Counted from the stretch's first letter, positions 22,960 through 37,620 are shown. The stretch: 64,000 nucleotides of DNA from Trogon surrucura (GCA_020746105.1 CM036621.1:50564264-50628263); one strand, 5' to 3'. The notes: generated from the sequence alone by a model not told the origin. A program made the numbers and translations.

Positions 22960-25799
22960 AGAGGTATTTGAGTTCTGAGATAGTAGGTAACCAAGCAATG
23001 CAAAGAAGTGAGATCTTAACTGATGAAGGTTTTCCTTGTAACAAATGTGGCCTATTATTGAGTAGTTAGTTTATTAAAGTTTAATTAAACTAATTTTATT
23101 CTGCATTACAATAATCTTGAGGTTAATTTTGCCTTAGCTTCACATTACAGCGTGAAGCTCACCCTCCTGGCTACCCATAAAAGGGACAGCAGCAAGTGAC
23201 TATTTTCTTGAAAAAGCGCAGTACTTGGTACGTAAGGCTGACCCGGTAACTCTGGGCCATTGCCTTTTCTCTGGGTTATTTTCCCCTCAATTTATTCATG
23301 TGGCTTTTTCCCTTCTCCTGTTTTTAGTGCAGTGATTGATACTGGGCGTGGAGAGAATTAGTACTCGTCTGACAGGGAGCTCTGCGTTTTGCTGCTTTTG
23401 CGTGCATGTCAGTGATACTTGGTAGAGGATGTTAGAGTTGAGAATGTCACCACGGGTACTGACTGCTTGCGTACTGGCCCAGTATGGTGCACTCCTGTTG
23501 TGGAAGTAAACTCCAAAGAATAAAAATGTACCTTTAGCTCTTTATTTTCTTCTTGTCTCTGAAGACCTTGAATGACAGTTGTGTGTTGAAAATCTTCCCT
23601 GACAGGTTGCTTCTTTGCATAAAAGATGCATGTCTGAATTGTTATATGGGAGGCTATCAGTGAGGAAAGACGTAGGGACATAGGAGGCATAACGTAGAAG
23701 AGTAATGCAAATGTTGCCCAGAATTTTCTGCATTGCATTGTACTTTCTGATGGGATACAGGAATGCCTATTCTCTTGCTGTCTGTCAGACTATAATGTCA
23801 ATTGGGGTTAGGGGCTGTACACAAGAAAATGTTTGAGATCACCAAACAGTCACCTTATCCCAAAAAGTGGAATAAATGTGCTAGTCCTCTCCTAGCAGCA
23901 GCAGAGTAGTAATACTTGTTTTCCACTCATCTGTCACATTTAACAGTGACTAGGAATCAGTCTGCAAATAGGAGAGATTCAATTTGCTTACAAATAGACT
24001 GGTCTCCAGAGGATTGAGCGCAGAAGGTGGCTGTTGCATGAAGCGCAAGTTTCCATTCGCTGCGGGAAAAGTCTGTGTATCCCATGTACCTGCATCTGCT
24101 GTGCTCACGTTTCAGGCTCTGCTTTTCTAAAATTTTGGGAATGACTGGTTGTGTCTTTCTGAAAGCTACCAAAAACGTGATTAGCAATGTAATGAGAGGC
24201 AAAAATGATCAGTGCCCTCCCAGTCCTATTCTCTACTTCCTGAAGCAGCTTCTGGAATCTGCCTTTTGTTAGATACATCTTTCTACCTTCACGTTCCCTC
24301 TTTTTGTGGTGAGAAATTTCTCCAGCAAGAAGAGGACTGAAAGAATTGGAAATGCCTTGATTCCAGAGTTCAGGCCGATTTTTATGAATTGTTTAAAATC
24401 AAGTTGCTGCTGCAATACAGTTCCTCCCTACTGCGCTTTTCTCCATCTGCCAATGTGCAGGCATTTATTTATCGAAGTCACTGCTTCAGAGTTCACTTGT
24501 TCTGCCAGGCTGTTCATTTCCATATGTCTCTACTTCTGTACAACTAGATGCGAAAACTAGTTAGGCACTGTGCCTGGTTGCCAACCTGCATATAGCTCTG
24601 CATGTCATTTCTAAAGGTTGATGATAGGGCAGTTATTAAGCATTATCTACTGCCAATTGGAAAAAAAAAGCTTGGACGCTTTTTCTTTTTGTTTATACAG
24701 ATTTTGTTAAATTTATTCTGACTGTTTTATCATCGTAGGGTAATTGTGTTCTCTTTCCAGAAGCTTTAGCTTCTTATTTTATGGATGAAAGTTACAAAAA
24801 TAGAGTAGCCCCCAAGCATTCTGCATAAAACATAGTTGTTAGACAGCAGCTGTGTCTAACAGGGTTCTTCCCTTCTGCTTTGCAGATACACAAGGCATCT
24901 CCTTGAGTGTCACTTCTATGGGTAGCATCTTGCTGAGGGACTGAATATTTAACCTTTGGACTCTGAGTTCAGCTCAGCAATTTTACGTGGAGTTTGATGT
25001 CTTGTAAATCAGTAAGCTGTGCTCACGTATCAAGATATTCCTAGAGTAGGAGCAAGAGTGACAAGCTTGGTGGCCTTAGGGTGTAGAAGGATGGAATAAT
25101 GCTGCATGGACATTCATTGAGAAACAAATTGAGAATCAAATCCTAGGCATGAACCTAGAAGTGAATTCTCAGTAGGTGAATTACATCCTTGACAGCCAGT
25201 GCATGACAGATGCATGTAAATCAGGGAGATAGAAACAAAACAAAAGGTACTGTGTGCATTGGTATTTCAATGTGTTTGATAGAATTTCTCTCAGCAAGGG
25301 CTGCCCAAACACACTTCCTGGCAACTTGGAGGTGTGGGGCTGAGGACATTGTTACAGCAGTGCATTCAAAAGAGAAGAAATAACTTGAGGTTTCTAGTCA
25401 GAAAGAGTTGGTTGCACGCTGACACTGCATGAGGTTAACTATAAGACACCTGTATTTTAGGCCGTATCCTCTTGCTGTTACGCTAGTGGAAAAATTAACC
25501 TGAGTCCTGTTGGAATTATTATCATGGGACTTTGTGCTGTGCTAGGCTCTGTCTCTCTCAACGGCATCCAGAAATGCAGTTTTGCTTCTGTAATGTTGCA
25601 CACGTCACTTGCTAAATTCAATGTAGAAGTTCAACCCAGGCAGCCCCTTCTACAGTTTTGCTTATTTTTCTGGTACAGTTATGGTTTCATTCTGCCACTT
25701 GATTTGCATTACACGTGCACCATTTTTGCTGAGCCGTGTTCAACCACCAAGGAACATTTCCTGGCCCCACAGAAGACAAGGCCGAGGAAGAGTGAGAAA

Positions 25800-25905
25800 G
25801 GAAACAATCTTCCTAAAACAAAGCAGCTTGCCTATGATCACCTAGCCTGTGGTGGAGAGCTCAGCTCTCCTAGGTCTCCTAGCCACTGCCCCATTCTGTT
25901 TTACC
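25800..25905 (-). mobile_element. Possible MIR-type SINE remnant, minus strand
   Basis: GCTTGCCTATGATCACCTAG, then GGTGGAGAGCTCAGCTCTCC and TAGGTCTCCTAGCCACTGCC follow the reverse complement of MIR (CTTGCCCAAGGTCACACAGC...GCAGAGCCGGGATTCGAACCCAGG). A 143-codon open frame over this stretch (25524-25955) is best explained as chance. Confidence 0.45.
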
Positions 25906-26538
25906 CTGTATCCCTCAGGGGCTGCCAGGACTGTTTTTTGCGGTCTGAACTATAATAATTCGTTCACAACCCCTCAGAATACTAACGAGGTAGAGCAGAG
26001 TAGGTTCACACAGTGGAATGTCATGGAAGGAAAATCAAGTACTTTAGGGGATTACTTTTTGTATCTTTTCAATGCAAAAGAATTCTCGAATTACCTTAAC
26101 TAAAGCCCTGTGCTGCATCAGTTATCCAGGCATGCAGGAAAACAATGTTTGAAAACAGTCGAGGGAAGAAAAAGAGAGAGGAACTTGGGGATCGGATTGT
26201 AATGAAGACGATGCATATCTGTTGAGTATTATTCCAGCACACTTGCAGTCATTGCTCTCTCCAAGGTTTCCCTGCCAGCAGTGCAGATCTGCAGCTGGGA
26301 GTCTTCGAGAGCCACGGAGTTGAAGGCACTTGCAAAACCTCCTCACTGCTGCTTGCTGCTGCCCTGTGCTCTCTCCCATTTGGCAGGTTGACGTTACAGG
26401 GCTTAGTGCCCTTCTGCAGTTCTCATGGCAAAAAGGAGGGCTCATCCACTTGCCTGCTCCTGAAGCCTCTCTCCATGCCGGGCTTTTTAGAACTGCATGT
26501 TTTCTTACTGCCCAGGGCAGTGCTTCTCAACTGGATGT

Positions 26539-26578
26539 AAATTCAAAAGATCTGTGTGAAATTCAAAAGATCTGTGTT
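26539..26578. repeat. 20-bp unit, tandem duplication (x2)
   Basis: AAATTCAAAAGATCTGTGTG at 26539-26558 is followed at once by a second, nearly identical copy (last base pair differs). A local slippage or duplication event. Confidence 0.9.
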
Positions 26579-27137
26579 GATTTATGCAACTGAGAAGCTG
26601 ACCCAGAAGCTGGTACAGCGCTCACCTCACATCCTGAATTAAATGAGTTTTGGCCTGCGCTCCTCCTGTATGGAGTGAGGGAGGCTCTGAGCAGGGAGAG
26701 CCAGAGGCAAGTGAGGTCCCCTTGGCTGCACTTGTGAGGTGAGGAGCATTGCTCCTCTGTCAAGACTTGATGGATTAGGAATGACTTGTTAGAGACAGCT
26801 TTTGTTATTCTGCTGCAGATGGGATGAGAGAGAAGCTGTGTAAAGTGGGAGGCATTGGGGGTGGCTGGACAGGTTGGGAAGAGGTGGAGGATAGTGGCTG
26901 TGGTTCAAGGTCTTTTTTTTTTTCATTAAAGAAGCCTACCCCACAGCTCAGTGACTATTCCATCATGGAGCGATCAAAGGAGCTTAATGACAGTCATCTA
27001 TCAGCTGTCCACAATTTAAGCTTCAAGATGTCTCTATTCCCAGAGCTCCTTGCCATGACAAGGCTAATTGTATAATTATAATGCTATACCAACCCCTCCT
27101 GACGTGCTCACACTGGCAAGGACCAGGGCTAAGGGCT

Positions 27138-27151
27138 GTGATAATTATCAC
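27138..27151. promoter_or_regulatory. Perfect 14-bp palindrome with two inverted GATA sites
   Basis: GTGATAATTATCAC is a perfect palindrome made of TGATAA and TTATCA, two inverted GATA-factor-type sites that share the AATT centre. About 60 bp upstream are homeodomain-type cores (CTAATTGTATAATTATAATG). A candidate binding site, inferred from motif shape only. Confidence 0.4.
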
Positions 27152-28231
27152 TGCAAGCGAGTACATTAGCATAAATGTAGTTTACTAATGGGATGCTTTA
27201 TTAGGAAGTGAAGTGTATAGAAGAGTAGGATCTAAACCAAGGGCTATGAAATTAAAGCCATATTGAAACAAGACTTTAATTGTGTGGAGGAGCAAAATCA
27301 AAATAGGTGGGGACAGTATCATTTTACTCTCTTGAGTCCCTCTGTGCAATTTTCTTTTCTCATTCTTATTTATCATTACTATTTTTCTGGGTGATGATAT
27401 CTACAAAAGGCAGATTGAAACAAAGGACCCTTTTCTGGTGTTGCTGGAGAGCACTTGATGGAAGAGGGTATGCCGTCAGGTCTCCAGGGGGAATTATCCC
27501 ACCTTGCCCCATACCCAGAAACATTTTTGGTACCCTGCTGGGCAGCTCACCAGGTTACAAGGGTTCTTAGAAACCTGGGGAGCCCTTGCAACAAATTTCA
27601 GGTGGATCTCGCAGAATTCTGCATCCTAGCTTATAACTTTCAAGTGGCAGAAAGGAAGAGTTTTCTTTCTTGCTGTGCTTAACTGGACTGTCATGAGCTT
27701 TTGCGAAATGCTAAAGAAGTTTCTTTTGAACCTCTCAGATAAGATGTTCTTTTTCCACCCAAGGCAGGGCAGGAAGTAAGTGGTAGGACTTTGATCATCA
27801 TGTCTGATCTGTCATGCTCAGACCGATGTGGGCACATGGAGTGCAGCCCTTGCTAGTATGCTGAGGCTTGGGATCGGGGCCTGGCAACTCTTTCCATGAC
27901 TGTTAGTGGCTGTGGCTGGAAATAATTGTCAAAATAAATCAGGCAATTGGATCCTATTAAAAATAATTACAGCATCCGTGTGCTTTGTGTGTTTCCTTGG
28001 CAAGCACACTATTCCACATTTTCCTGCACAGTTACGTACCTATTTAGGGAGATTTTCATGCAGTGGCCTCCCCTTTCTTCAGCAGTCCTTTCATCTGAAG
28101 TATTGAACTGGTTTAGTAACTTCTTTATCAGTTCTATCAAACTTGGTTGTCCACAGCAGAAGTTTCCTGTGAAAAGCATTAAAATCTAGGAATGCCTATG
28201 AAAAGTCATCAATTTACATGTTGAACAAGGG

Positions 28232-29126
<895 letters not shown>

Positions 29127-32100
29127 TCAGGCTGTCCGTCTGCTCACCAAATTCAAATACTTTCTTTCTCTGTAACTTTGTCCTCTGCCTTCTTTACTTC
29201 CATCTTTCACCTGCTTTTACAGGGTTTTCTGTCAACCTCTGTTTCCTTTTGCTCTTTCTTCAGTAATTTCTGCTGTAATTTCTCCTTCATTCTCAATCTC
29301 TGGCTGCTTGGCTCCCTCTAGCTGGTACCCGCTCAGTGCTCTGAAAGAGCACAGGAGCATCATTCCTGCCACCCACCAGTGTTTTTATGTTGTTGCATCT
29401 CATTGGAGGGTTTGGAGAGGACTTCAGTTTCCTCATTTCTCTCATAATAATGCATTTGGTTTGGGGGATTTCAATACTGGCTAAGTGATAACTGCGTGAA
29501 CCCCATGTTCTGGTTTGTGGGGGAGGAGTGTTTGAATCTGGAAAATTACATCAGAACCACAGGAACAAAAATGTAAGATTGAGTTTATATAAAAAATATA
29601 GAGATATCTTTCTTCCAGCTTTGTGCTCTCACCCCTGATTCTCTGACACTCTTCTACATACTATAATAAACTCAGTATGATAGCATTCGAGTTGTTTATG
29701 GTCTTTAGCATGTGTATGTATGAGTGTATGTCTATTTGGTCATTAGCTCTAGAGCTGGATGAATGACTGAATCTCTGAAGGTGACTATTTCTCTCCACTG
29801 ACCATGCTATCTAGTAGACAAGCATAGGCTAACCTTGTAGCTTTAACAGCTTAATTTACAGAGGGATAAACATGAAGGGTACAGGTGATGGGAAGGGCAC
29901 ACAGGGAATCTGGGACAAAGCAGGTACTGGGGGGCTAAGCTAAGGTCAGAACTGCTAACACAAGTGTGGCTGGATTTCTTTTCTGTGCAGTATGGTACGT
30001 ACTGTGTTAGCAGGCTGTACCCTTCTGTGCTGTTCAAGGTGCTGTGAACAGGGATCTTAACTTGCTTTCAGCTTGTCAATGACAGGAAGAGGTTTATGGT
30101 GAGTAGTAATTATTCTTGCTCCAGTCTTAATCTGACTCCATCTGGATTATCTAGGTTTCCTCTTTTCCTTCCCCAGAAAATCCAGTGTTGCCAAAAACAG
30201 GTCCATGGTTCATGGTTGATAGGAGAAAAAAAAAAAAAGTAGAGAGGCAGATTTGTCAGCCGTTTACAAATCACATGAGCCTTTGCAAAGGCACAGAAAT
30301 GAGCAATTTATTGCACGGAGAGAGACAATTTATTGCTTTGTTAAATGAAAGGTGCACTTAGCACTGACATTTATAGGGTCTCTGGTATTTGGGACCCGAC
30401 AGCCGCAAGCTACAAAAGCCCCAAAGGCTGATTTCTCCTGAGCATACCAGCAGTCTCATCAAGTACACTGAGCTGTGCTGGGGGGAGGAAAAAAAAACCA
30501 TTAGGTTTTTCCTAGCAGTCCCCAACAGACTGGCTTGGGAAAGCATTATTGAAAACCACTATTAAATCAAATTCAAGATATTATAGGGGCACCTACTAAG
30601 GTCTGTCAGGATTTCCATTATAAGCCCATATTTTTCAGGGTTATAACTCGACCATAAAATTCCACTCTGGACTGTGACTTGGCATAAAATGTTTCAGCCC
30701 AAAGCATTTTTTTTTATTATTATTCAGAAATATATGTATTTGGCTATTTATGAGTTGCTGAAGTTCAGAAACAAAAGCTGGATTTCTCTATATATATACA
30801 CCCATAAATTAAAATGGTTTTCTTCCTAGTGAATGCTTGTCTTTTCTTTTTTTATAACATAGCTTATCCTGCTTGGAGAACTACAAAAAAATGAATGGCC
30901 AAGGCATTAATGGTGTTTAAAGTTAAGACTCCCACATTTTTGCAGAGTACCATGCACCTACCCTACAAAAACTTGCTCCTAAAACCACGTAGAGTCAGAA
31001 AACTCTGCAAGGCCATTTGCAAAAGGTTCCGGGGCTTTAAAGGATGTGGCCATATTTGAACAGAGCTTAGCTTTCACAAGTAGCTAGATCTCTGTTCTCC
31101 TGTGCAATCCAGTGCTCGGGCAGAAATCCAGTCGCTTTTAGTACGAGAAAGAAGAACCAGCCTGTTGAAAAGGAAGGGAGGTGCTTGACAGAAGCTGTTG
31201 GAGGTGAGGGCTGTTTTCCATAAGTATGAGATCAAACCTAGCAGATGTTTATTAGCAGAAGAGCTACTGACCATGTCCCAAATCCAGATGTATCTTAAAA
31301 GAAATAAACTTGTCCACTCCCCATGTTTATCTGCTTCTCTGTCCACATGGGAGCCAGGAGTAGCAGTGGACTGAAGCCTGTATCAGGGGCTGGTGAAAAG
31401 AGTATGACAATGGTAGTCACTTGATGTCTTTTTCTGAAACCTGGCCGAGGTGCACCTTAAGCTGTAAATGAGACCTGAGGATAGCACCTTACATCCTGGT
31501 ACTTTGCTGATACATTCCTTTCATCCCAAAGTTTTACAGAAACACCGGCACAGGATACATGACACAGAAAATCTACTGGAACTGAGTTGTTAGGAGACAC
31601 TGCAGTGAGTACACCCGCCCTGGTGAGCAGCGGCCGGTGAAACAGCTCATCGGTGAGCTGGGGATAGAAGGGCAGTGTAGCTGAAAGGATACACTTCCTG
31701 GGGATGCTGTGTAATCTCTGTGTGCCCTCCCCTGCCACACAGAAGACCAAGGTGAGTCTGCTTAATGAAATATGAGAGGGGAGAGGGCAGCTCCAGGTGG
31801 CTGCTGGCACCGTTTCAGGGGCTGTGCCAGCCCTCAAAACCTGCAGGGTCACTGGGCAGTCAGGTGTCATTAGTCAACGCTCTCCCTCTTTCCCACATCC
31901 CATCTGTTTCTGTCTAGCCTCTTTGTGCAAATTAGCTCTCGGTATGCAGCAGTTCTCACTGTAGTTTGGTTTTCTTTCTTCATCCTGTGACCTTCGTGCT
32001 TCTGTAAACTTTACCCTTGTCTGTGGGCCAGAGTAAAATCCTCGCTGCCTTCTATTTACTAACTCCTTGTTAGCAAACAGAGTGGATCGTCTTGTGCACA

Positions 32101-33284
32101 GTGCCTGACTTATAACTGAAGTCCTGTAACACATTATTGTAATCTGTAATTAATCTAATGATTAGAGGGGGAATAGGATTGGGTTATGTATCACATGAGA
32201 AATACTGAGCATTAAAAGAATGTGTTGCCCTGAACTGAAACAGTTCTGAATTTTCGAAATGAAGGCATTATTCCACAGCCTTTGAAATGCCTTTGGATTT
32301 ATACTAACTTTTTTTTTTAAATAGAAATGAGTGTTTCAGAAATATTTTTGTTCTGTTTTTTCAAATGGTATTTTGTCAGATTATTTCATAGATATGATCA
32401 AAGCCAGATTTAGAGAAGGCAACTTTATTTTTCAAAAAAATTTTGACCAACATTTCCTTGGAACCGGTGTATATAACTAAAGTGCTACAGTGTAATGCAA
32501 TTTGCTTTTATGTTTAGACTCAACTTGCATTACTTGCATCTAGAATTCCTTTACATAGGGACTTGCCTACAGCAATGTCTCCCATGTCAGCATTCAGTAA
32601 ACCAATCCAAATTGCATGATAGCATGACGCAGTAGGTGGGGAGAAAGAAACAAAGCTTAAGCTATCGGAAGGGACTTGAAAAGGCAGAAAGCACATGAAT
32701 TTCTGTATGTACAAGTGGAGATAGTTTAAGAATTAGGTGTCACTGGAGGAGAAGTTTGACATTGTGAGTAGACGGGAACAGTACAGTGCAATGCTGTGCA
32801 TGATAAGTGACAGCGATTTTTAAGTTAAATCTTTTGGAGGTGGCACAAATAAGAGGATGTTGCCACGCTTTGCTGGCTTCTGGGAATCCCTGGTCAGCCT
32901 CAGGCTGCTGGCGTGTGAGGTGCAGCACAGCGCTGCATCTTTGGTCCTCCCTGAGAGCGAGTGAGGCTGGGATCCCTGTGTGTTACCTTTATGCACACCC
33001 CTGCTTCTGTTGGTGAGAAAACTTGACATGGAGTCCTGTTTTGTGTTTGCTGGCATGTTGCGCCTACACGCGTGTGTTAAGGCATAAAAGAACTTTGCAG
33101 GTCTGTGGTGTGAAGACTTGACTGCAAGCATGTCCGAATGTTGCAGTTAAAGCAGCTTGACTTGGAGTCATCTCATCCTGCACTTGACCTCGGTTGTCAT
33201 CGTTGCACTCCGCTGTCATACTTGGGCGCTTTGAAAACGGTACTGTCTTCCCACTGCATGGTCCTAAGACACACCTCCTAAGCA

Positions 33285-33375
33285 GGGGAATATCATTGTC
33301 CTAGTAGATGAGGAACTGCAGAGTCAAAAGACTGAATGATGTGTCAGGGCTCTGAGGCTGGAGCAGATGTCTTTA
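33285..33375 (-). mobile_element. Possible MIR-type SINE remnant, minus strand
   Basis: GTAGATGAGGAACTGCAGAG, then AAGACTGAATGATGTGTCAG resemble the reversed MIR 3' half (CAGATGAGGAAACTGAGGCACAGAGAGGTTAAGTGACTTGCCC). Weak but in the right order. Confidence 0.4.
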
Positions 33376-34002
33376 TTTTCCAAAACTTAGGGTTCATAAC
33401 TTTTGAACAATCTTTTCTTTCCACAAGGCATAATGCTGTTTATATACACAAGGCAAATAGAGGATTTAGTGTTTCTCAATTGGAAGGAACATAGATGATT
33501 CTTTCTCCAATTCATTTCTTTGGAGTTTTTTTTGCACTTTTTCAGATTTAGATACCAACTTTGGAGTCCCACATAAAGGTAAGAATAAGTCTAAAACAAA
33601 CTAACCAGGTCACTTTCCGTAGAGGCAGGATGTGTCATTATCACTAGATGAAGCTCAGACTTCACCTCCTCTGGCTAACAGTGAAAAGTGCCCACTCGTA
33701 CCCAAAAAAGTGAAATCAAATTGCAACACATGGAGTGCTTTGGGGGTATGCAGAGTTCATCATATGAGAAAAGATTAGATGTTTGGGTGTATTTAGTTGA
33801 AGTAAATGAAGCTTTGTATGCGGAGTGTTAGCTATAAATTTAGCATGGTTAAATACCCAAGAGGAAAACAAGCGTTTAAGGTAGAGGACAACATTGGCAT
33901 GAGAATGAGTGAGTCTGAACTGGCTATGAATAAATTTAGAGTGGAGATTAGAAAAAGGTTATTAGCCACTATAAGCAGCAAGGTTCTCAAACCTTCTAGT
34001 AG

Positions 34003-34030
34003 AAATAATGGAGGCAAAATAATGGAGGCA
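34003..34030. repeat. 14-bp tandem duplication (x2, plus partial third)
   Basis: AAATAATGGAGGCA occurs twice in perfect tandem and is followed by AAATGATGA, the start of a decayed third copy. Slippage-type duplication. Confidence 0.9.
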
Positions 34031-34461
34031 AAATGATGAATGATTTTTAAGATAAAATTGCTAAGTTTATGACGCAGATTTGGGCTGAATGGTATGGTTG
34101 CTTTCAAGGGACAGAATTTGATGACACAGTTGCTTTTACTTCCCTATTTCAAAGCTGAGTAACAGGGCAAGAATCAACAGTGAAAGGAATTCCCACTGTG
34201 TGCTGGGAGACAGCTCAGGTATGAAATCTGTTGCTTCTGCAGATAGAGATCAAGTTGTGTTTTGCACTTTGGATTGTTTCTTGTTTTTCTGTTTCTTACT
34301 CGTTCTTAATTCAAATTAAATCAGATTCTGATGCCATTAACTGAACTGAATAATGTATTTCTCTTCATTTTCATTGAAATTAGCAAGCCTACCCATGCAG
34401 TGATGATGCTGTTCTTGTGAGTAAACATATCTGAATCAATCTCTCCAGCCTGCTTCACCCT

Positions 34462-34477
34462 AAAAAAAAAAAAAAAA
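34462..34477. repeat. Poly(A) run, 16 bp
   Basis: Sixteen A in a row after CACCCT. No gene-like or LINE-like sequence precedes it, so it is not evidence of a retrocopy. Confidence 0.85.
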
Positions 34478-35917
34478 GTTTTCACTTCAGCTCTCTTTTT
34501 TCCTCTTGCCTTTGCCTAGAGCTTGCTACCAGTAATTCACTGTATGTATACAGTAGGCAGAAAACACACATAATGGAATTATTTAATGAAGATTTTATTA
34601 AATTTAAACATAAGTGTTCTAGTTCATGTTGCAGACTAATGACCCACAACATTTCTTTTGCAAAACTCACTGTTCAGGTAAAAGATGAAATAAGAGTGTC
34701 TTTTATTTTGACTACATTTTAAAATACTTCGTCATAGTTCAGAGCTCACCCACATGAACAATATTTCATTGAAGAGGGAATTCATTACATGTTCTCTGAG
34801 TCTTTTCATATCTATCTTGCCTTCCAACTCTCTTTGTTTCTCATGAGATTTTCAGAACCACATGTCTTTTTCGACTACCAGTATTCACAGAAAAATGTTT
34901 CATGTTTTGTCTGCCACAGTTCTTGCATTCCTTCTATTAGTTATGAATTCTTTTCTACTCTTCGTACAAGTACAGCTTGTTACCTCCTCCTCTGTAATCT
35001 TCCCAGTTTTGCTCTTATTTGACTTTCTTTCCTATATGTTTTGTATTTTTAAGACTAAAATCTGGTATTATGCTTAAGACTAAAATTTGGTGGGTTTTGG
35101 CTCTGTACAGCATCTCTTGTCTCTTGAATTGTAAGACTAATAATAATTCTTTTTCGATCTCATCTTAAAAATATGAATGTTAGAAAGAAGGGAAATTTAA
35201 TGGGAGAAAGCGTAGAAAAACTTTGTTTTGACATCTCTATGTTGGTCTTGCGTTGCGGATTTTTTTATGCTTTGTCTACCAAACTGAGGTAGGCATCGAT
35301 TTATTTTGTGACTCTTTTTTTCTTTTTCATAGAAAATTGCAAAGGCATTTGTAGTCATCACTATGATAAACAAAACAAAACAACACAACACAACCCACTT
35401 CTTTGAATTGAGTCCTGTGCTTCTGAAGTGGATCTTCACAGTCGAGAAGATATTTCAGATCCCTTAGTACGTTACGCTGGCTTGGTCTTGTTCCTCGATG
35501 TTACTGCTGAGGGTCTAGATTCAGTCAGTTCAATGGATCACGGCTGGGGCACTGATGCGTGTTGGGGAGTGTGCAGGTGGCTGGGCAGTGCACGAGCTGT
35601 CCCTCAGGGATGCTCTCTCTCCCTTTTCTGGCCAGCAAGGCCGTGAGGTGATTGTTGCCCAGCCTTCTCCTTCCTGCTCCCCAGCGGCGGTCCCGGCAGT
35701 GGTGGTGTTACTTGCAGCACTGTGTCCTCTTACACGTGGAGGTTTCAGTTCTTGGCAACTCTCACATAGGATTATGCTTCTGTGCAAGGTGGGACATCCA
35801 AAATAGACTTCCTAAAGCCAAGGGGGATTTTTTGTTCTGTTTTGAGTTGGGTTTAAGTGGTCTTTGCTCCTCTTTGCTGCATTCCTCTACCGTGCTCTTC
35901 TGAGCAGGCTCTTAGGT

Positions 35918-35982
35918 GGGACAAATTCTCTTTGATGTCAGTGGAGCTACACTTCACTGCCTGAAGGGTTGCAATTCAGGGA
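35918..35982 (+). repeat. Old amniote LINE-tail-like remnant
   Basis: TTTGATGTCAGTGGAGCTAC, then ACTTCACTGCCTGAAGGGTT and GCAATTCAGGG fits the pattern 'TTGACTTCAGTGGAGTTACAC...GAATTTGGCCC' seen in ancient repeats of birds and reptiles. Confidence 0.4.
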
Positions 35983-37440
35983 TTTTCCTATACGTGTTAG
36001 TTGACTGAGCTACTTTTTATTTAAACCTGTTTCCTATAAACGTAAAGAAAAGTTTATTTAAAAAAAAGGCAGAAGGACACTAATGAACAGGAGGCAATGT
36101 TTGATACCTATGCAATAAGCAAAGCTTTATTTAAGAGTAAGCTCCAGCTTCAACTGGGGATATCTGACAGATTAAGAAGCTTTCTTTCATGAACTGCTGT
36201 TATAAACCAGGCATTGTGAGATCTACAGCCTCCTTTAAGCTCTTGCACTTTACCAAGTTGATTGATAAAGAGCAACAGTGCATTTATTCAAAAAGTGTTA
36301 AGTCATGTTATATCAGTCTCATTCATCAGAACTTTGATTATTCTATTAGTGAAATGACAGTCTCCATTTTAGTGTGTTAGTTAAATCGTTAATTTCTTTC
36401 ACCTACCTTTCAATCTTCCTCTTACGGTAGTCTTTCTCACTGCGTTTTAACTGATCTTGAGGTTACAACATTCAGGAAATTTTCATCTTGATGAAAAACT
36501 TGTAATGCAGTCCTGGAAAAGCAACCTGAGTTACCCTTTAACAGCCTGCCTTTGCATCATCAGAGTCTTTACAATAGGGAAGTGTTGTTTGGGTTTTAAT
36601 CTCTGTGTAAATCCCAAGCAGCCCTGATAGCACTCACAGCTCCTGGTTGTTACCTTCCAGAGAGGCAGGGGTTTTGCCTGGGAGTGGTTATCTTTCATAC
36701 TCATCTCACACCCTTGCTTTCCTCCCCTTCTTTGTCAAAAATAAATAGGTTAAAATAGGTCTTTGACATAGTTACAGCCTTTTCTAACGTGCTGCGGTCC
36801 CTTGGCCCCCAAGTGTCCTGCTTTTTAGGCGGAGACTAAGGATTGGCTTTGTTTGGGTGAGGCTTTAAACTGCTCCTCCGTGATTGAAAAGGCTGACTTT
36901 GGTCTAGAGTTGCTCTTCCTCAGGGAGCATGACAGAGTTAAGTGATGGTCAGCCAGTGATTTCGTGAACCACACTTATTTTAGGATTAAATTGCAGAAAA
37001 CGGTAATAAACAAGCAATCGGTAAAGCAAGCAGGCTTTTGACCCTTTGTCTGTTGCAGCTGCCCATTTTCTGTGTTCTCTGTCTCTTACAAATGAGTGAG
37101 AAAGGCTTCCTCTGCAGAGCAGAATCATGTCTGTCTAAGTAGCTGGTGGTTCTGTCCAGTTCAGCTGGTGATTTGTGGTTTTGTACAAATCTGGTGGTTT
37201 GCATATTGTTTGACCTTCTTTGGAGCTGGTTTCAGTTTGACTTCCAGTCTTTACCTTGGCTGCTGCATGAATGGAGTTTAAAGAACTGATGAAAAACGTG
37301 TAAGGAGGCTCCTTTTGCCTGACAGATCTGGCCAGTTATCAGAATTTCAACATTTGAATAGTGAACACTTTCAGAAAGAAGCTGCGAAAATGCTTTTGGC
37401 ATATTTCATCTTGAACTAAACTCAAGCAGGTTAATTTTAA

Positions 37441-37620
37441 ATATATTCATCTCATATTTTTACTTTTATTTCCTGAAAGGCATACTACAGTATGTCAAGT
37501 GTATCTTATGATAATATACCTGATTCTGACATTATATATATTAAAGATATAATTTATTATTATTATTATTATACATCATATAAGAATATATAATATATTA
37601 TATGTATTGCATATTACAAA
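37441..37620. repeat. AT-rich low-complexity block with (TTA)6
   Basis: A run of TATATA-like sequence contains six TTA units at about 37554-37571, followed by mixed ATAT/TAATATATTATATG. Simple low-complexity sequence with possible local melting; no feature beyond composition is visible. Confidence 0.85.

Larger units (their letters stand above)
20887..28231. other. ERBB4: Downstream intron, exon-proximal 7 kb
   Basis: Ordinary intron with an A-rich run soon after the exon (20940-20966), a 17-bp tandem duplication at 22926, a possible MIR remnant at 25800, a 20-bp tandem duplication at 26539 and the GATA palindrome at 27138. No exon-like conservation of reading frame was seen. Confidence 0.55.

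Noticed and set aside
25524-25955. 143-codon + strand open frame
   Set aside because: It overlaps a likely MIR-type remnant on the opposite strand and has no recognisable similarity.
31457-31870. 137-codon minus-strand open frame
   Set aside because: No recognisable domain and no codon-level evidence. Frames of this size are expected by chance in 64 kb of six-frame sequence.
34462-34477. Poly(A) run as the tail of a retrocopied gene
   Set aside because: The sequence before it has no coding similarity, no AATAAA at the right distance and no visible target-site duplication.
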